Shown one piece after another: positions 12,601-25,005 of a stretch of 64,000 nt of DNA. Origin of the DNA: Taxawa tesnikishii (nom. ined.). Taxonomy: Eukaryota > Ascomycota > Dothideomycetes > Dothideales. Position 1 is the stretch's first letter. The number at the start of each line of letters is the position of its first letter. Position numbers and translations under genes: made by a program. The notes under the pieces are model-generated. The model was not told where the DNA came from, ran no database searches, and worked only from the letters and a program-made list of their open reading frames with translations. Location: positions 1 through 64,000 of the forward strand of contig JAPDRO010000015.1 in assembly GCA_030247885.1 (NCBI GenBank), in the 5' to 3' direction.

Positions 12601-12873
12601 CTAGTATAGTTAGTTAAGTTAAAATTAAGCGCTTAAATAAAGTCTTAAGAAGTATAATAGCTAGTAGCGCGTAAGTAAATTAACGGTAATATACGAGTAA
12701 GTAAATAGTATCGCGTAAGTATATCGCTACTCTTATTAACTAAGAATTCTATAGTATTATTATTTAAGTAAAATACGCGACGCTAATATTAGCTCGTAGG
12801 GTCCTTACGTAACGCTAGCGCTAAGCTAAAGTAACGCTATAAGCTAAGATAGCTCGCCTAAGGGGAAAGTAGT

Positions 12874-13033
12874 TATTATAAGTAGTTACGTAACGCTTAG
12901 GACTTACTTATAAAGTAAACTTATCTTACTTATAAGGGAGCTCGAGGCTCCCTTTAGAGAAAGATAATAATTAGTCTTTACTATAATCTACTAAGTCCTA
13001 GCGTTCTATATATTATTATAAATTACCCTTATA
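12874..13033 (+). repeat. 3' LTR of the Gypsy element
   Basis: It is preceded by a purine run (AGGGGAAAG, 12861-12869) that fits a polypurine tract, and followed by the target duplication TATAC. Confidence 0.8.
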
Positions 13034-16000
13034 TATACTATCGAGGTACTTGAACTATAATATAAGGAAAGATATAATAAGTTATTTCCTTCCTATATTA
13101 TAATATAAGCTTATAGTCCTAAAGGAATAAAGCGATAACGTAAGTAAATTACTATTAGTTTAACGAGTTATTATAATAGTTATAAATACTTTAAAAAAGT
13201 ATTATAAGGATAAGGTTAAACTCTCATTAAAAAAGACTTTAACTAGTTACTCCTTACTTAAGAAGTAATATAAGAGAAATGTCTTCGAAGTATTAATATA
13301 ATACTAAGTTTACTTAGAATTACTATAATTATAGTTATTATAGCGAAAAACCCCTAGGATAATCCTTAACTAAAAGTTAAAGATATAATTCTTATACTTC
13401 TTTAAAAGACTCCTTAGCTTAAAAGTATAAGGACCTTATAATTACGAGCTACTAGTAAGTTACTAGTAGCGTAGCTATATAGTATTAAAAGGAAACTTCT
13501 TATATAAAGAAAATTTTCTCTACGTACTTAAAGATAGTATATTACGCGTATAAGTATTACGTATATACTATAATAATATACTAGTAAGCTACTTTAGTAA
13601 AGAAAAGACTATTACCTTACTAGAGAGAAAGTACTACTAGCTATCTTTACGAGTAAATATAGCCGAGTATATATATATATACGAGGTATATTAAAGGACG
13701 AAAGTAAAGTATTACTAGCTTTATAGTAAGCTTACTTCCCTATTATATCCTATAGGGCTATAGTAAGAACTATTTATAGACTTTATTATAGACTTACTAT
13801 TAAGTAAGAAAGGTAAAAGTATTTATAATATAATCCTCGTCGTTATTAATTACTATATAAAGATAGTAAAGTATATTACTATAAATAAGACTTATATAAT
13901 ATTAGATATACTTAATCTTATAATAAATTACGTAGTTAACTAGTATAATATACTATCTAGTATTATATTAAATAGAGGTTTTATATTTATAAGTACGTTC
14001 TAGTTAGACTTTTACTACGTAGTATACGTAACTTAAAGGCTTAGTATAGCGTTTTACTTATAAATAAATAAGTAGATAAAGAAATAAAATTAGACGCTAA
14101 AATAATACTTATACTATTACTATAATAATAAGTAAGTAGACTAGGTAAAATAGCTACTATTAATAGAGTTTACTTATAATAATAGTAAGTACCTTACTAC
14201 TTATATAAGCTCCTTCTACGCCCTTTATAAATATAATCTAAAACTTTATATAAAGGCTTAAAACGAGCCTAAGGAAAGAGAAGTACTAGTAGTTACGAAA
14301 TAAGTTTAGTAACTAAAGAAAGAATATATAGCGCTAAAGGAGCGCTAAAGACGCGTATCTAAAGTAAGTAGTAAAGTATATAATAAACGATACTAGCTAA
14401 AAACATATAGAGTTAAAGATATAGTAATACTAGTAACTAGAAATTTCTAGCTTAACGAGCTAAATAAGAAGCTCTTATATAAGTTTATAGGACCCTTTAA
14501 GGTACTTATTACTATCGGATTATAGGCGTATTACTTAGTACTCTTGTTAGTATATAGAATTTATAATGTCTTTTACGTATCCTTCTTTAAAGTATATTAT
14601 AAGTAAAACGATAGTAAACTAGTAGAAGAGTTACTATTACTTAACCTTATAAAAGGTAAATAAAAGTATAAAGTAAAACTAGTATTAGACTAGAAAATAA
14701 GAAAGGAAATTAAATTCTTCCTTATAAAATAGAAAGACTAACTAGAGGAATATAATAAATAAGTACTAAAAGATAATATAAGAAACTTATAAGATAAGAT
14801 AGTTACTTACGAGGTATAAAGAGAGCGTAAGCGAAGAAGAAGAAAAAGAAGCTAATAAATATTAGCTAAGGGAAGCGAACTAATAGTAAGTTATAGTTAC
14901 GACGAAAGCGAAGTATAAGTAAAAAAGGAAAGACTTATAAGCTCTTTACCCCTAAAATCTATTATTATTTCTTATTATATAGTAGGAGGTACTATAAAGG
15001 TAACTCGAAGGCGCTATAATAGTATATTAACTTTATAGAGGCTATAAGGTATAAGTCCCTAATTTCTTATTTTTTAAACTTTTATCTTAAAACCCTTTAC
15101 TTTAAAATCTTCCTTAACTATAAAAGTAAGAGTAATAAGAGTAAAGCGCTAGAGAAATACTAGTAGTTAATAAGTATAGTAGAAGCGAAACGTAGTTATA
15201 TATACTTTAAATATACTTAGAAACTTAGCTATATAAGCCTCTATATTCTCGAGGGTAAAGTAAATATAAGTTACTTCCTTATAGTAAGTTAAGTTTAAAG
15301 ACTATAAACTAGTAGTAATACGACGGTACTTTAGAAGGGTATCGTCTAAGACTTTATTATAATTATACTACTAGGTATTAAGGGTAATAATAGTAGTAAC
15401 TTAAGCTTAAGTTAAAACCTCCTTTAACTTCGTAATATTTTCCCCTTAGTACTACTAATATAGCAAAGCTTTACTAGCTCCTTATAGGCGACGTATACCT
15501 TATTAATAACTAGAAAGAACTAAGAGTTAATTATAACTATATAGAACTTATAAGCCTAAATATAATAGAAGTACTTACGCGTAGTTATAAGGTTATAGTT
15601 TACGTTATATTTATTACTTATTCGAAGCGTTAGTAAGTTATATATACGTCGTATATTAGGGATAATACCTTTAGTAGCTATATAGATTATATAGTACTTA
15701 TAAGTATTTTATTTAAGCTAAACGTCTAAATTAAAGGAAGTAACGCGTAAAGTAACTACTAATAATAAGGAAGTAATATTACTCTTACTTACTAGTATAG
15801 TTAACTAAGTTAAAATTAGGCGCTTAAATAGAGTCTTAAGAAGTATAATAGCTAGTAGTATATAAGTAAATTAATAGTAATATATAAGTAAGTAAATAGT
15901 ATTATATAAGTATATTACTACTCTTATTAGTTAAGAATCTTATAGTATTATTATTTAGGTAAAATACGCGATACTAATGTTAACTTATAAGGCTCCTACG

Positions 16001-16223
16001 CGACGCTAGTACTAAGTTAAAGTAATACTATAAGCTAAGATAACTCGCCTAGGGGAAAGTAGTTATTATAAGTAGTTACGTAATACTTAAAACTTACTTA
16101 TAAAGCGAACTTATTTCGCTTATAAGGGAGCTTAAGGCTTCCCTTAGAAAAAGATAATAATTAGTCTTTATTATAATCTACTAAGTCCTAGCGTTTTATA
16201 CGTTACTATAAACTACTTTTATA
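13034..16223 (+). mobile_element. Right part of the older Gypsy copy (fossil)
   Basis: It resumes in pol exactly where the 6358-6474 remnant stops, runs through integrase and the 3' region, and ends with its own LTR (16064-16223). It parallels 9845-13033 almost base for base, with differences mostly C/T and G/A, which gives the look of a 3.19-kb tandem duplication. Insertion of the younger copy into this one explains that pattern. It is heavily RIP-mutated and broken throughout. Confidence 0.8.
16064..16223 (+). repeat. 3' LTR of the older Gypsy copy
   Basis: Third copy of the 160-bp LTR, again preceded by the purine run AGGGGAAAG. It ends against a pogo-type fragment. Confidence 0.75.
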
Positions 16224-16487
16224 GTAGTATAGTTATAAAAGAAAGTATATTCGAATAAAAGAAAGTCTAATAGTAAGTAATATATAAGATTTAATAACTT
16301 AATAAGATAGTAGTAGTAAGGAAGGTATTAAATAGCTTATAAAGAAGGTACGTATATAAAGGTACTATAAATATTATAGTAAGACTAGTTATAATACGCG
16401 TACTTATATTATAGAAATAGTAAATCTAAATAATAGTAATACTTTTAAATAATACTATAAGCTAGAGTATCTTTTTATATAATATTA
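16224..16487 (+). mobile_element. Fragment of a pogo/Fot1-type DNA transposon
   Basis: About 250 bp match 17985-18245 inside the neighbouring transposon, which is the stretch after its transposase. It is a 3' piece of a second copy, lacks terminal repeats, and is RIP-mutated. Confidence 0.65.
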
Positions 16488-16562
16488 ACGTATTTTATTA
16501 CTAAGTAGTTTACTATTACTAAGCGGTTTACTCTTACTAACATTGCGACTATTATAGACTAT
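16488..16562. repeat. Left inverted terminal repeat of transposon A
   Basis: It is the inverted partner of 18350-18423, with the same CTAAG/CTTAG sub-motifs in reverse order, and is preceded by TA. Confidence 0.75.
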
Positions 16563-18349
16563 TATAATAATATCTTTATAACGTAACGCGTAATTAACTT
16601 ATAATAAAGGTATATTATACCTTACTATTAAGGCTACTTAAGTAACTTTCCTTAATAGTTAAAGATATATATTTAAGGTATTTAACGTCCTCTAAATAAC
16701 TCTAAAATAACGACGTAATAAAAGCTTATATAACGCGACTATAAGTCTAACTTAAAGAAGCTATAAAAGATAAAGAAAGAAGTAATAATAGTACGTATAC
16801 TCGAGTTAAACTCGCGAGGAATAAGTACTATAAAGACTATAGTAAAAGAAATAACTAATAATCTACTAGCTATACGTAGTAAAGAGCCTATTAGTAAGTA
16901 CTAAGTAAATAGGTTTAAGATATATACTAAGGAAGTTAAGCTTTAACGTAGTTATTTATATAATTATTAGTAAGCCTTAAACGAAGATATACGCGTTATA
17001 ACGCCCTAGTTCGAGCTAGTTAAAAGATAAAGGAAAAGTATAATATCCTAAACGAAGATATATATAACTTTAATAAGATAGGCTTTAAAATAAGTATAAT
17101 TAACGCTTAAATAGTCTTTATAAGCTCTAAGAAACAAAGTAATCTTAAAAAGGTATAGTTAAGTAACTAGAAGTAAGTTATAATTATCTAAAGTATTTAC
17201 GTTACTAAGTAAGTTATCTTACTCTTTATTATCTTTAGTAGTAAGGTCCTTATATTAAGCTAGTACGTAGACTTACTTTGCGACTAAGTACTTAAAACTA
17301 GCGCTAATAGTTAAACGATAAATAAACTTACTTTAAAGTAGTTAAAGTACTTTAATATATATATAAAGGCGCGTTAAGTAAGTATATATTACCTACTAAT
17401 TATAGATAGTTATAAGAGTTATAATAGTTATAACTTTTATAACTACTATAAAGAATAAAAGATTATTATTCTTTATATACTCTTATACTTATTATACTTA
17501 TTATAGCTACTTAATATAAACTATTTTACTTTCTTAAAGTAAGTATATAACGCGGAGATTAATAACTAGTTATAGTACTTTACTATATAAGTTAAGAAAG
17601 AAGCCTTCTTACTAGTCTTTTATATTACTTTTAATAAGGTAATTATAAAGAATAATATTTAAGTAAACTTTAGAAGCGTTAGATTAGTTCCCTATAACTT
17701 AGAGTAAGTACTATCGAAGCTTAATATAGTACTTTATACGCTAATATTTATACTATTAGAAGTTACTTTATAAGAGTCTAAAATACTAGCTAATTTAAAG
17801 GAAATAAAAGCGTAAATAACGCTAGTTTATAAGCGTATATAACTATATAGAAATTCGCCTATTTCGCCTCTTTTATAAGCTATAGATTTACTTACTAAAG
17901 GTATAGCTATTATAAGTTATAAATTAGAGTTATAAATAAGGGAAATTGCAAGTCTTTAAAAGTTAATTAAGGTATTAATAAAGTAACGTAGTTATAAAAG
18001 AAAGTATATTTAAATAAAGGAGAGTCTTATAGTAAGTAATATATAAGATTTAATAACTAATAAGGACGATAGTAGTAATAAGGGTACTAAATAGCTTACG
18101 AAGAAAGTATATACGTAAAGGTACTATAAATATTATAGTAAGACTAGTTATAATACGTATACTTATATTATAGAAATAGTAAATCTAAATAATAGCGATA
18201 CTTTTAAATAGTACTATAAACTAGAGTATATTTTTATATAGTATTATAATACGGAGGTAATAGTTTATAATAGTTATAATATTAGTAAAGGTAAATTACT
18301 TAATAATAGTAAATCGCTTAGTAATAAAATACGTTATAATATAAAAGTA

Positions 18350-18423
18350 ATAGTTTATAATAGTTATAATATTAGTAAGAAGTAGTCGCTTAGTAATAGT
18401 AGTTACTTAGTAATAAAATACGT
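18350..18423. repeat. Right inverted terminal repeat of transposon A
   Basis: It is the inverted partner of 16488-16562 and is followed by TA. A second, slightly diverged copy lies directly upstream. Confidence 0.75.
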
Positions 18424-18630
18424 TAACTTATTAATTAATGAAGCTATTTATAATAGTAGCTAAGAAATAAAGAAATTCCCTACTTAACTTAATAAGTTAT
18501 ATAACTATCTATTCGAACTAGGTAACTATTATCTTTAATATATAATATTAAACTCTTAACTTTAAGTTAAAATTACTTAGTTAAATTCTTAGTTAGTCTT
18601 ATTAAAACTATAATATCTATAATATTTATA
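18424..18630. other. TA-rich spacer between two DNA transposons
   Basis: RIP-composition DNA. I see no motif or repeat match in it. Confidence 0.5.
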
Positions 18631-18675
18631 ACGTAAACTACGAGGTAGTAAACTAAGTAAAGTAGTAAACTATTA
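18631..18675. repeat. Left inverted terminal repeat of transposon B
   Basis: It pairs with 25933-25977 in inverted orientation, with only C/T- or G/A-type differences, and is preceded by TA (18629-18630). Confidence 0.75.
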
Positions 18676-19678
18676 AGACATAATTCTTTTAGCTTTAATT
18701 ACTATTTATATACTATAACTATAATATAGTTAGAATCTAAGTTACTATATATATCTTTAGGTACTTTATCTTCTTTATTTTCTAGCGCTTCCTCGATTAG
18801 ACGCTTACGTAGTTATCTACGTAGTTTTTTAGTAAATAACTTTGCTTTAGTTACCTTAGTTATTTTAAGTACTTCTTATATATTAAATATAAACCTTTTC
18901 TTTAATATAACTTACTTTTCCTTCTTTTAAGTCTTTTATATATTAAGAAGCTTTTACTACTCTTTTACCTACTTACGTAATATAACGTTCTTACTATACG
19001 TCGCTTTAAAAGCGTAAGTTATTTACTTTGTATAATACTTTATTAAAGAAGAAACGTCCTACGTAGCTTTAATCGCTAATTTAAGTATTATATTTACTTC
19101 GCGTAGTTTAGTACTATTTAGTAGAAAACTATCTAGTAGTAAAAGGTCTAGATCGGGTTATTATAGAGGTATACGAGGTTATATATCTATTATAGTTAAC
19201 TTTATAAGTAACTTATTAAGTACTATTATAAGGCTTAAAGGCTAGAGACTAGCGCCTTTTTACTTACTAAGGATACTACTAGCCTTAAGAGCCTTTACTC
19301 TTACGTAGATATATATCTCTATTTATTTTATATATAATATATAGTTAGAGTTAACTTATAAAGTAGCGTTAGTCTCTAAAGTTAGCGCGCGCTTAAGCGG
19401 CGTAAATACGCTAACATTAAGTAGCTAAAATATATATAAATAGTATAGTAATAAGATAAGTAAGTCGATTATATTCTCTATATAGAAAGTAATTACCTTT
19501 ATAGTTATATAGCTATTATAGCTATCTATAATTAATATTCTTTATATCGTAAAGTCCTTTAGTTATATTAAAGGCTTAAAGATAATAGTTAGTTACTATA
19601 AACTATAATTATTAAACGTTTAGTTACTACTATTAGTTAAGAACCTTTAGTCTAAAGGCGTATATATAAGTACTTATA

Positions 19679-19845
19679 AGTTGAACTGAGTGCTCAACTA
19701 TGACCGAACATGTGGTGGAACCAACCGTGACTTGTTGATTGATTGAGCTATCTACAACGGCAGCTAGGAGACAAAGAGATTCCCCGCTTGGCTTGACAGG
19801 TCACATGACTGTCTATCCGGACTAGGCGGCTGTCATCTTGTAACA
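19679..19845 (-). repeat. 3' LTR of the Copia element
   Basis: It is 167 bp and starts TGTTACAAG in element orientation. It is identical to 25006-25171 apart from one extra C in a C run. Confidence 0.93.
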
Positions 19846-19858
19846 CTCCTCCTCAGCT
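19846..19858 (-). other. Polypurine tract of the Copia element
   Basis: Read on the minus strand, GCTGAGGAGGAG abuts the 3' LTR directly. This is the expected place and composition for the plus-strand primer. Confidence 0.75.
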
Positions 19859-22800
19859 GGATCAGTCCTCTTTAGACAGTCCAAGTTGACTGACAAACCT
19901 CTGGAAATGCTGACCTTGAAGAGGCTTTGTAAAGCCGTCAGCAATCATCTCCTGTGTGCCAATGAAGTTGACATTAATCCTCTTCCTCTTGTGCAGATCT
20001 CTAACATAGTGATAGGCCACATCGATGTGCTTTGATCTGTCATGGGTGTGCGCATCTTGAACAAGAGAGAGAGCAGCTTGGTTGTCTCCTTTGAGCATGA
20101 CAGGTGATCCAATAGCAAACTTCAGCTCCTCCTGAACTATTGGCTTGAAAGGGTCGCCGCCAATAAGGTGCTGATAGCCCATATCTCTCAAGAGTAGTGC
20201 AAGCCATTGTGATTGCTTTGAGCAAGCACACATTGCCATGTATTCAGCATCCATGGTGGAGGTTGCCACTGACTTCTGCTTCTTGCTCATCCAGCTGATC
20301 GGCCCTCCTCCGAGCATGAACACATTACCAAGGATGGAGATCCTGTCTCGTTTGTCCATTGCATAGTCAGAGTCAGAAAAGCTAGTCAGATGTTGGTCTT
20401 GGCATGCTCCTAGAACAATTGCTAGGTCAGCATTTGATCTCAGGTACCTTAAGATTCCCTTGGCTGCCTTGGTGTGGAACTCTGCTGGATCTGCAAGGTA
20501 CTGGCTCAGTCTGCCTAAGGCGAAGGCAATGTCAGGCCTTGTTAGAATGCTAAGGTAAACCATCTTTCTAATCAGATGCTGGTACTCTCTTTGGTCTGCC
20601 CTTGCATCTTGGGGTCCAGCTGGTCTTAGTGCATCGTAGCCATTTAATGGTGCCTTTACTGGGTGAGCTTTATCTTTCTCCATGTTGTATTCGGCAAGAA
20701 TGTCTTTGATGTAATGAGACTGGTCCATTCTGATTGTTCTGGCCTCCCTGTCCCTTGTGATTCTCACTCCAAGGATGAAGTTGATCTCTCCTAGGTCCTT
20801 GATCTTGAAGATGGAGGCAAAAGCCTCTTTGAACTATAGGATGTTGTTGATGTCCTTGCACGCCACTTGGATGTCATCCACGTAGACAAGGAGAAGTATC
20901 TTCCTTTCTGGGTGGATTAGAAGACACGGGTCTGCCTCGCTCTGAACGAAGCCTAGCTTCTGAAGCTGCAGCACACAGTTCTGGTTCCAGTCTCTCGCTG
21001 CCTGCTTGAGACCGTATAGACTCCTAAGAACCTTAAGCACTTGGCCAGGGGCGAGATCAATGCCAGGTGGAGGTGCCATGTAGATCTCCTCCTTCAAGAA
21101 CGACTCGGTGAAGGCATTGTTGACGTCCACTTGATGGCACTCCAGATCCTCGATTGCAACAATGGCCAGGAAGACTCTTAGGGTGTCATGCCTTAGGGTA
21201 GGAGCAAAAGTGTGTTCAAAATCAACACCGTACTTCTGGGAGAATCCTCTTGCCACTAGCCTGGCCTTCAGCTTGTTTAGAGATCCATCTAGGTTGAACT
21301 TGGCATCGAAAACCCATTTGCTTGACACGATGTTGTACCCCTTTGGTGGGGTAGCTGTTCTGAACGTTGCGTTTGCCCACAAAGCATCTAGCTCCTTCTT
21401 GATGGCCTCCTTCCAGAGTTCTCCCTAAACAGGGTCATGAATGGCTTCTAGATAGGTTCGCGGAATTGGGATGTCCATCTTGCCTTTTGCTGTAAAAGCG
21501 AACTCCTCCTCTGCTTGATCAACCCTAGAAAGAGCGATGACTTGACTCCATCCTTCTTTTACAAGTAGAGCCATAAGAGCCTTAGAGATCTTGGCTGGCC
21601 TATAGTCAATTTCTAACTCATCTTTATCGAGATCCCCTCTTGTTCTCTTAAGTGTTGGGATTTCGACGTGAGAGAAGACCTTCTTTGGCAAAACTGGGGC
21701 AGGAATCTTAACGTGGGAGAATACGGTTTTTGGCTGAGTTGGAACAACTGTCTCTCGCTCCTCCTGTTGTGGTTCTTTCAGTAGAGACTCCTCCTGCTGG
21801 GTTGTGTGAGACTCCTCCTGATCCATAGTCTTAGGAAGCTCCTCCTGCTGTGGCATGTCCTTGTGAATGCTTGGCATGGGCTCTATTGGCTGCCTCCTTG
21901 GTCTACCAATTGGCCTCCTCTGGGGTGCTGCATTTGGAGTAGATCTGACGGGTATGTTGAGCTCAACATCCCCTCCCTTTCTGTCCTTAAAGAACTTGAC
22001 TACTCCACTTGTGATCATCTTTCTCATGTCCGGTGCCCAGAGCTTCCATTGCTTAGTAGTGCCTTCAACATAGCCCATGAAGACTCCAACTCTACCTCTA
22101 TCTATCAGCTTGTCTTGTCTTGAGAATGAAGGTAGGGATTTTGGGTTCATGTAGGTGACAACTTTGCAACCCCAGACTCTGATGTGGTCGATTGATGGGG
22201 TAATTCCAGTGAAAGCTTCCTCAGGACTAAGCTGTCTGCCATCAACAACCGGTCCGTTGGACATGAGGTTTCTGAGGTAGACATCAGTTTGTGCTGCCTC
22301 GAACCAGAACTCGTTTGGCAGCCCTGCGTCCTTGAGCATTGCCCTCATATCAAACTCTACAGTCTGGTTGCTTCTTTCAACAACTCCATTCTGTGAAGAC
22401 ATCCAGGTGACAGTGAACTGCGGTTGGACTCCCTCTTGTCTCTCCCACTCTTGAAAGACTTCCTTTAGCTTAGGAGCATTGTTACTTCTGATGGCCTTAA
22501 GCTTAGCTCCACCCTGGAGTTCCGCCTTCTTCTTCTATTGCCAAAGGTAGGTAGGAGCTTCATCCCTAGTCCTTAGTCCATAGATCCAGGCTTTCCTTGA
22601 GTGGTTGTCTACGATGAGAAGGAACATGATGTACCCTTGCCACGATAGTTCGAATGGTCCGCAAACATCCACATGGACCAGGTCAAGCACCTCTGGCTTT
22701 CTTGTTGAGAGAGGTCCCTTCTTGTTCCTGATCTTAGTAAGCGCACAGATCTCATATTGATGGCTTTTGTCAATCTGGATTGGTTTGGCAAGTGTTGTGA

Positions 22801-24704
22801 CCCTGTGCAGGTTGCCAATCTTTTTAGCCCTAAGATGGGCAAGCCTTCTGTGCCATAGTTGGTATCTCTGCTTTTGGGCTGTGTCTTTCACTAGCACCTT
22901 TTCGGGACTATCTGTTAGATCTTTACATGGCTCCGGGAGCTATGTAACATCTGCCTCGGCTTCCATCGGCAAATCCTCGGGTATATTGGCTAGCTGATTA
23001 CTCGGCTCTTGGAGCTGTGTAGATTCCACCTGTTGGTAGGCAATCTCATCTCGTAAATTCAATGGAATAGAACCCTGATGAGTACCCGATATAGCTCGAA
23101 ACGCATGTTGATCATTCGGCGAGGTAATCTTGTCTACAATGTAGATACCGCCTTCATGCCTTGCCTTCACTACGACATTTCCTTGTTTGTCTTTTAGGTA
23201 CATGCCGTCTTCGTCGAAGGTCCCATAGAGTCCGCTCTCGCACATCTTCCTTCCAGATAACAAGTTGGCTCCGAGATCAGGAACATAGAGTGTCTTTGAT
23301 AGAAGGATCGAGTTCCCATCCTTATCTGTCATCTCTGCTGTGCCCCAGTAGTTTGAGAACAGAACTCCTCCTCCTACCGTGATCTTCCGTCTTGGGATAT
23401 CTCGGAGCGGTCCCTTAAACAACTGGGGCTGGTCAGTCATGTGTGAACTTGCACTAGTGTCGGAGGCCCAGCTTTGGTAGGGAACCTTACTTCTTGCTTC
23501 CTTAGAGAGATGGGCAACCTCCTCAATAAGGTCCGTAGACTCCTGATCTTGGCTTGATGGGTTTGACTCTGCAGTCTGGGATCTACTTGAGGTTGAAGTT
23601 TCCTCAGCTTTGAAGGCTTTGTGCTTCCTCTTTTCCTGCTTTAAGCCTATCCTTTCTTGCTTCAAGTCCATAACCTCCTTGTAGAGCTTGTTGATCAGGT
23701 CCATCATGTCGTTGTTGCTCCTCTCTGGCTTAGCTTGAGACCTCTTCTGTCTCCTTTTGTCCTTTGCCATAGTCCTTGCATCTTCAAGAGAGGGGCAGTT
23801 TTTAGCCAGTGGTTGCTATCACAAAGATGACACCTGGCTTGATTTGGTGACTGGGATCTCCTTCTATCGGACGTCTTTTGTCGTTGATGCCTTTTGGCAA
23901 GAAGAGCAGATTGGCTAGCCTCAGCCTTAAGAGAAGCTTCTTTCTCTTGGAGCTTAAGGATCGACTCCTTAATCGGTGGATTTGTCTGAGCATCAATGGT
24001 GTCCCTTACGATGGCATATTCATTTGGCAAAGCCTGGAGTAGCTGCTGGAGTCTCCTACTTGGCTTCTTGACAGCCGCCATATCTGGTTGAGTAGTGGCT
24101 ACCCTCTTGCTCAGCTTGGCCAGTTGAGTCCATGCTTCATCTATAGTTGTCTCTGGGCCCATCTTATAGTTGATGAAATCCTGCAGGTGCTGCCTTGTTG
24201 TTGTTTGAAGCTTGTCTGAGTATTTGTTCCTCAGCTCCTTCCATTTGGCTGCAGCTGTGTCTAGGTCCTTAATCCGGTCTTGGTCATCCTCACTAACACA
24301 GATGGTGATCCAGTATTTGGCTTTCGCATCAGCTTGGATATGGGACGGGAAGGTGGGAGGCTGTATAGCTGTTGTAGACTCTTCCCCTGGAGTTGAAGAT
24401 GGGGTTGTCGTCTGTATACCCTCCTTCTCTTCCAATCTATTCCCAATAACAAACTAGATGTTCTCTCCTGTTAACCACTCTCTCATGAGTGTAAACCATC
24501 TCTCCGAATTCCCTCTCGTAAGAATGGGAACGGGCCTCCTCTTGCTGAAGAATTCATCTGTTGAGCTCATCGTAGTCGTTTGTATGGATCAAAACGGTGT
24601 GGTAGAATCGAATTAGCGCGAAAGGGAGGGTAATGGGTTAGTGGACTTCGGTGTCCACAGAAGTAGGGCAGGCTCTGCAATGCCTGGCAAGCTCGTAGCG
24701 GTAA

Positions 24705-24950
24705 AGAGCTTTGCTTAGTACAACTAGTCTTACTGCTTATTGCAGCCCTTCTAGTTGCTGTGCCCTGCAGTGCTTGGTCTTACTGCCTTGCAGCCCTTCC
24801 AAGTACTGGCACACTTCTGTGGGTGGTCTTACTGCTTCTAGCAGCCCTTCCACACACAGGAATTGTGTTGGTCTTACTGCCTATAGCAGCCCTTCCAACA
24901 CAGGTGTCAATTGTGCTAGTCTTACTGCCTGTTGCAGCCCTTCTGAGCAC
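24705..24950 (-). repeat. Minisatellite in the Copia leader
   Basis: Five degenerate units of about 45-55 bp share the core GTCTTACTGC...GCAGCCCTTC and have variable spacers. They lie between the primer site and gag, in the untranslated leader. Confidence 0.8.
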
Positions 24951-24989
24951 AAAATGCACCACACTTGATCAAGCGGTAAGCTATTGCAA

Positions 24990-25005
24990 ACCCGGGCTCA
25001 TAACC
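24990..25005 (-). other. Primer-binding site of the Copia element (initiator tRNA-Met half)
   Basis: Directly after the 5' LTR the minus strand reads GGTTATGAGCCCGGG. This complements the anticodon stem-loop of initiator tRNA-Met (GGGCUCAUAACC), not the tRNA 3' end. Priming by a 5' half-tRNA is known for Drosophila copia and yeast Ty5. Confidence 0.75.

Larger units (their letters stand above)
6475..13033 (+). mobile_element. Gypsy-type LTR retrotransposon (fossil, RIP-mutated)
   Basis: About 6.56 kb with an LTR of about 160 bp at each end, flanked by the duplicated target TATAC (6470-6474 and 13034-13038). The order along the plus strand is gag with a zinc-knuckle region near 7.75 kb, protease near 8.0-8.3 kb, reverse transcriptase near 8.6-9.2 kb (YLDN-type active-site region near 9.03 kb), RNase H to about 9.85 kb, integrase about 10.4-11.3 kb, and a long 3' region. 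RT before integrase identifies Gypsy/Metaviridae. The coding capacity is destroyed throughout by RIP, with far too many breaks to count. It is inserted in an older copy of the same family. Confidence 0.85.
16488..18423 (+). mobile_element. Pogo/Fot1-type DNA transposon A (RIP-mutated)
   Basis: The element is 1,936 bp with TA on both sides and inverted ends of about 75 bp that begin ACGTATTTTATTACTAAG (16488-16505 and the reverse complement ending at 18423). Both TA duplication and the 1.9-kb size are typical of Fot1/pogo elements. The plus strand between about 16.75 and 17.75 kb keeps the skeleton of a pogo transposase: a helix-turn-helix region with an RxxSRKYDYQRAL-like remnant near 16.95 kb, then a DDE domain. 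Stops caused by RIP run through all of it. The right inverted end is present twice in tandem (about 18260-18342 and 18350-18423). Confidence 0.8.

Noticed and set aside
9845-16223. Tandem duplication of a 3.19-kb segment
   Set aside because: The LTR positions and the TATAC duplication are explained better by insertion of one Gypsy copy into another.
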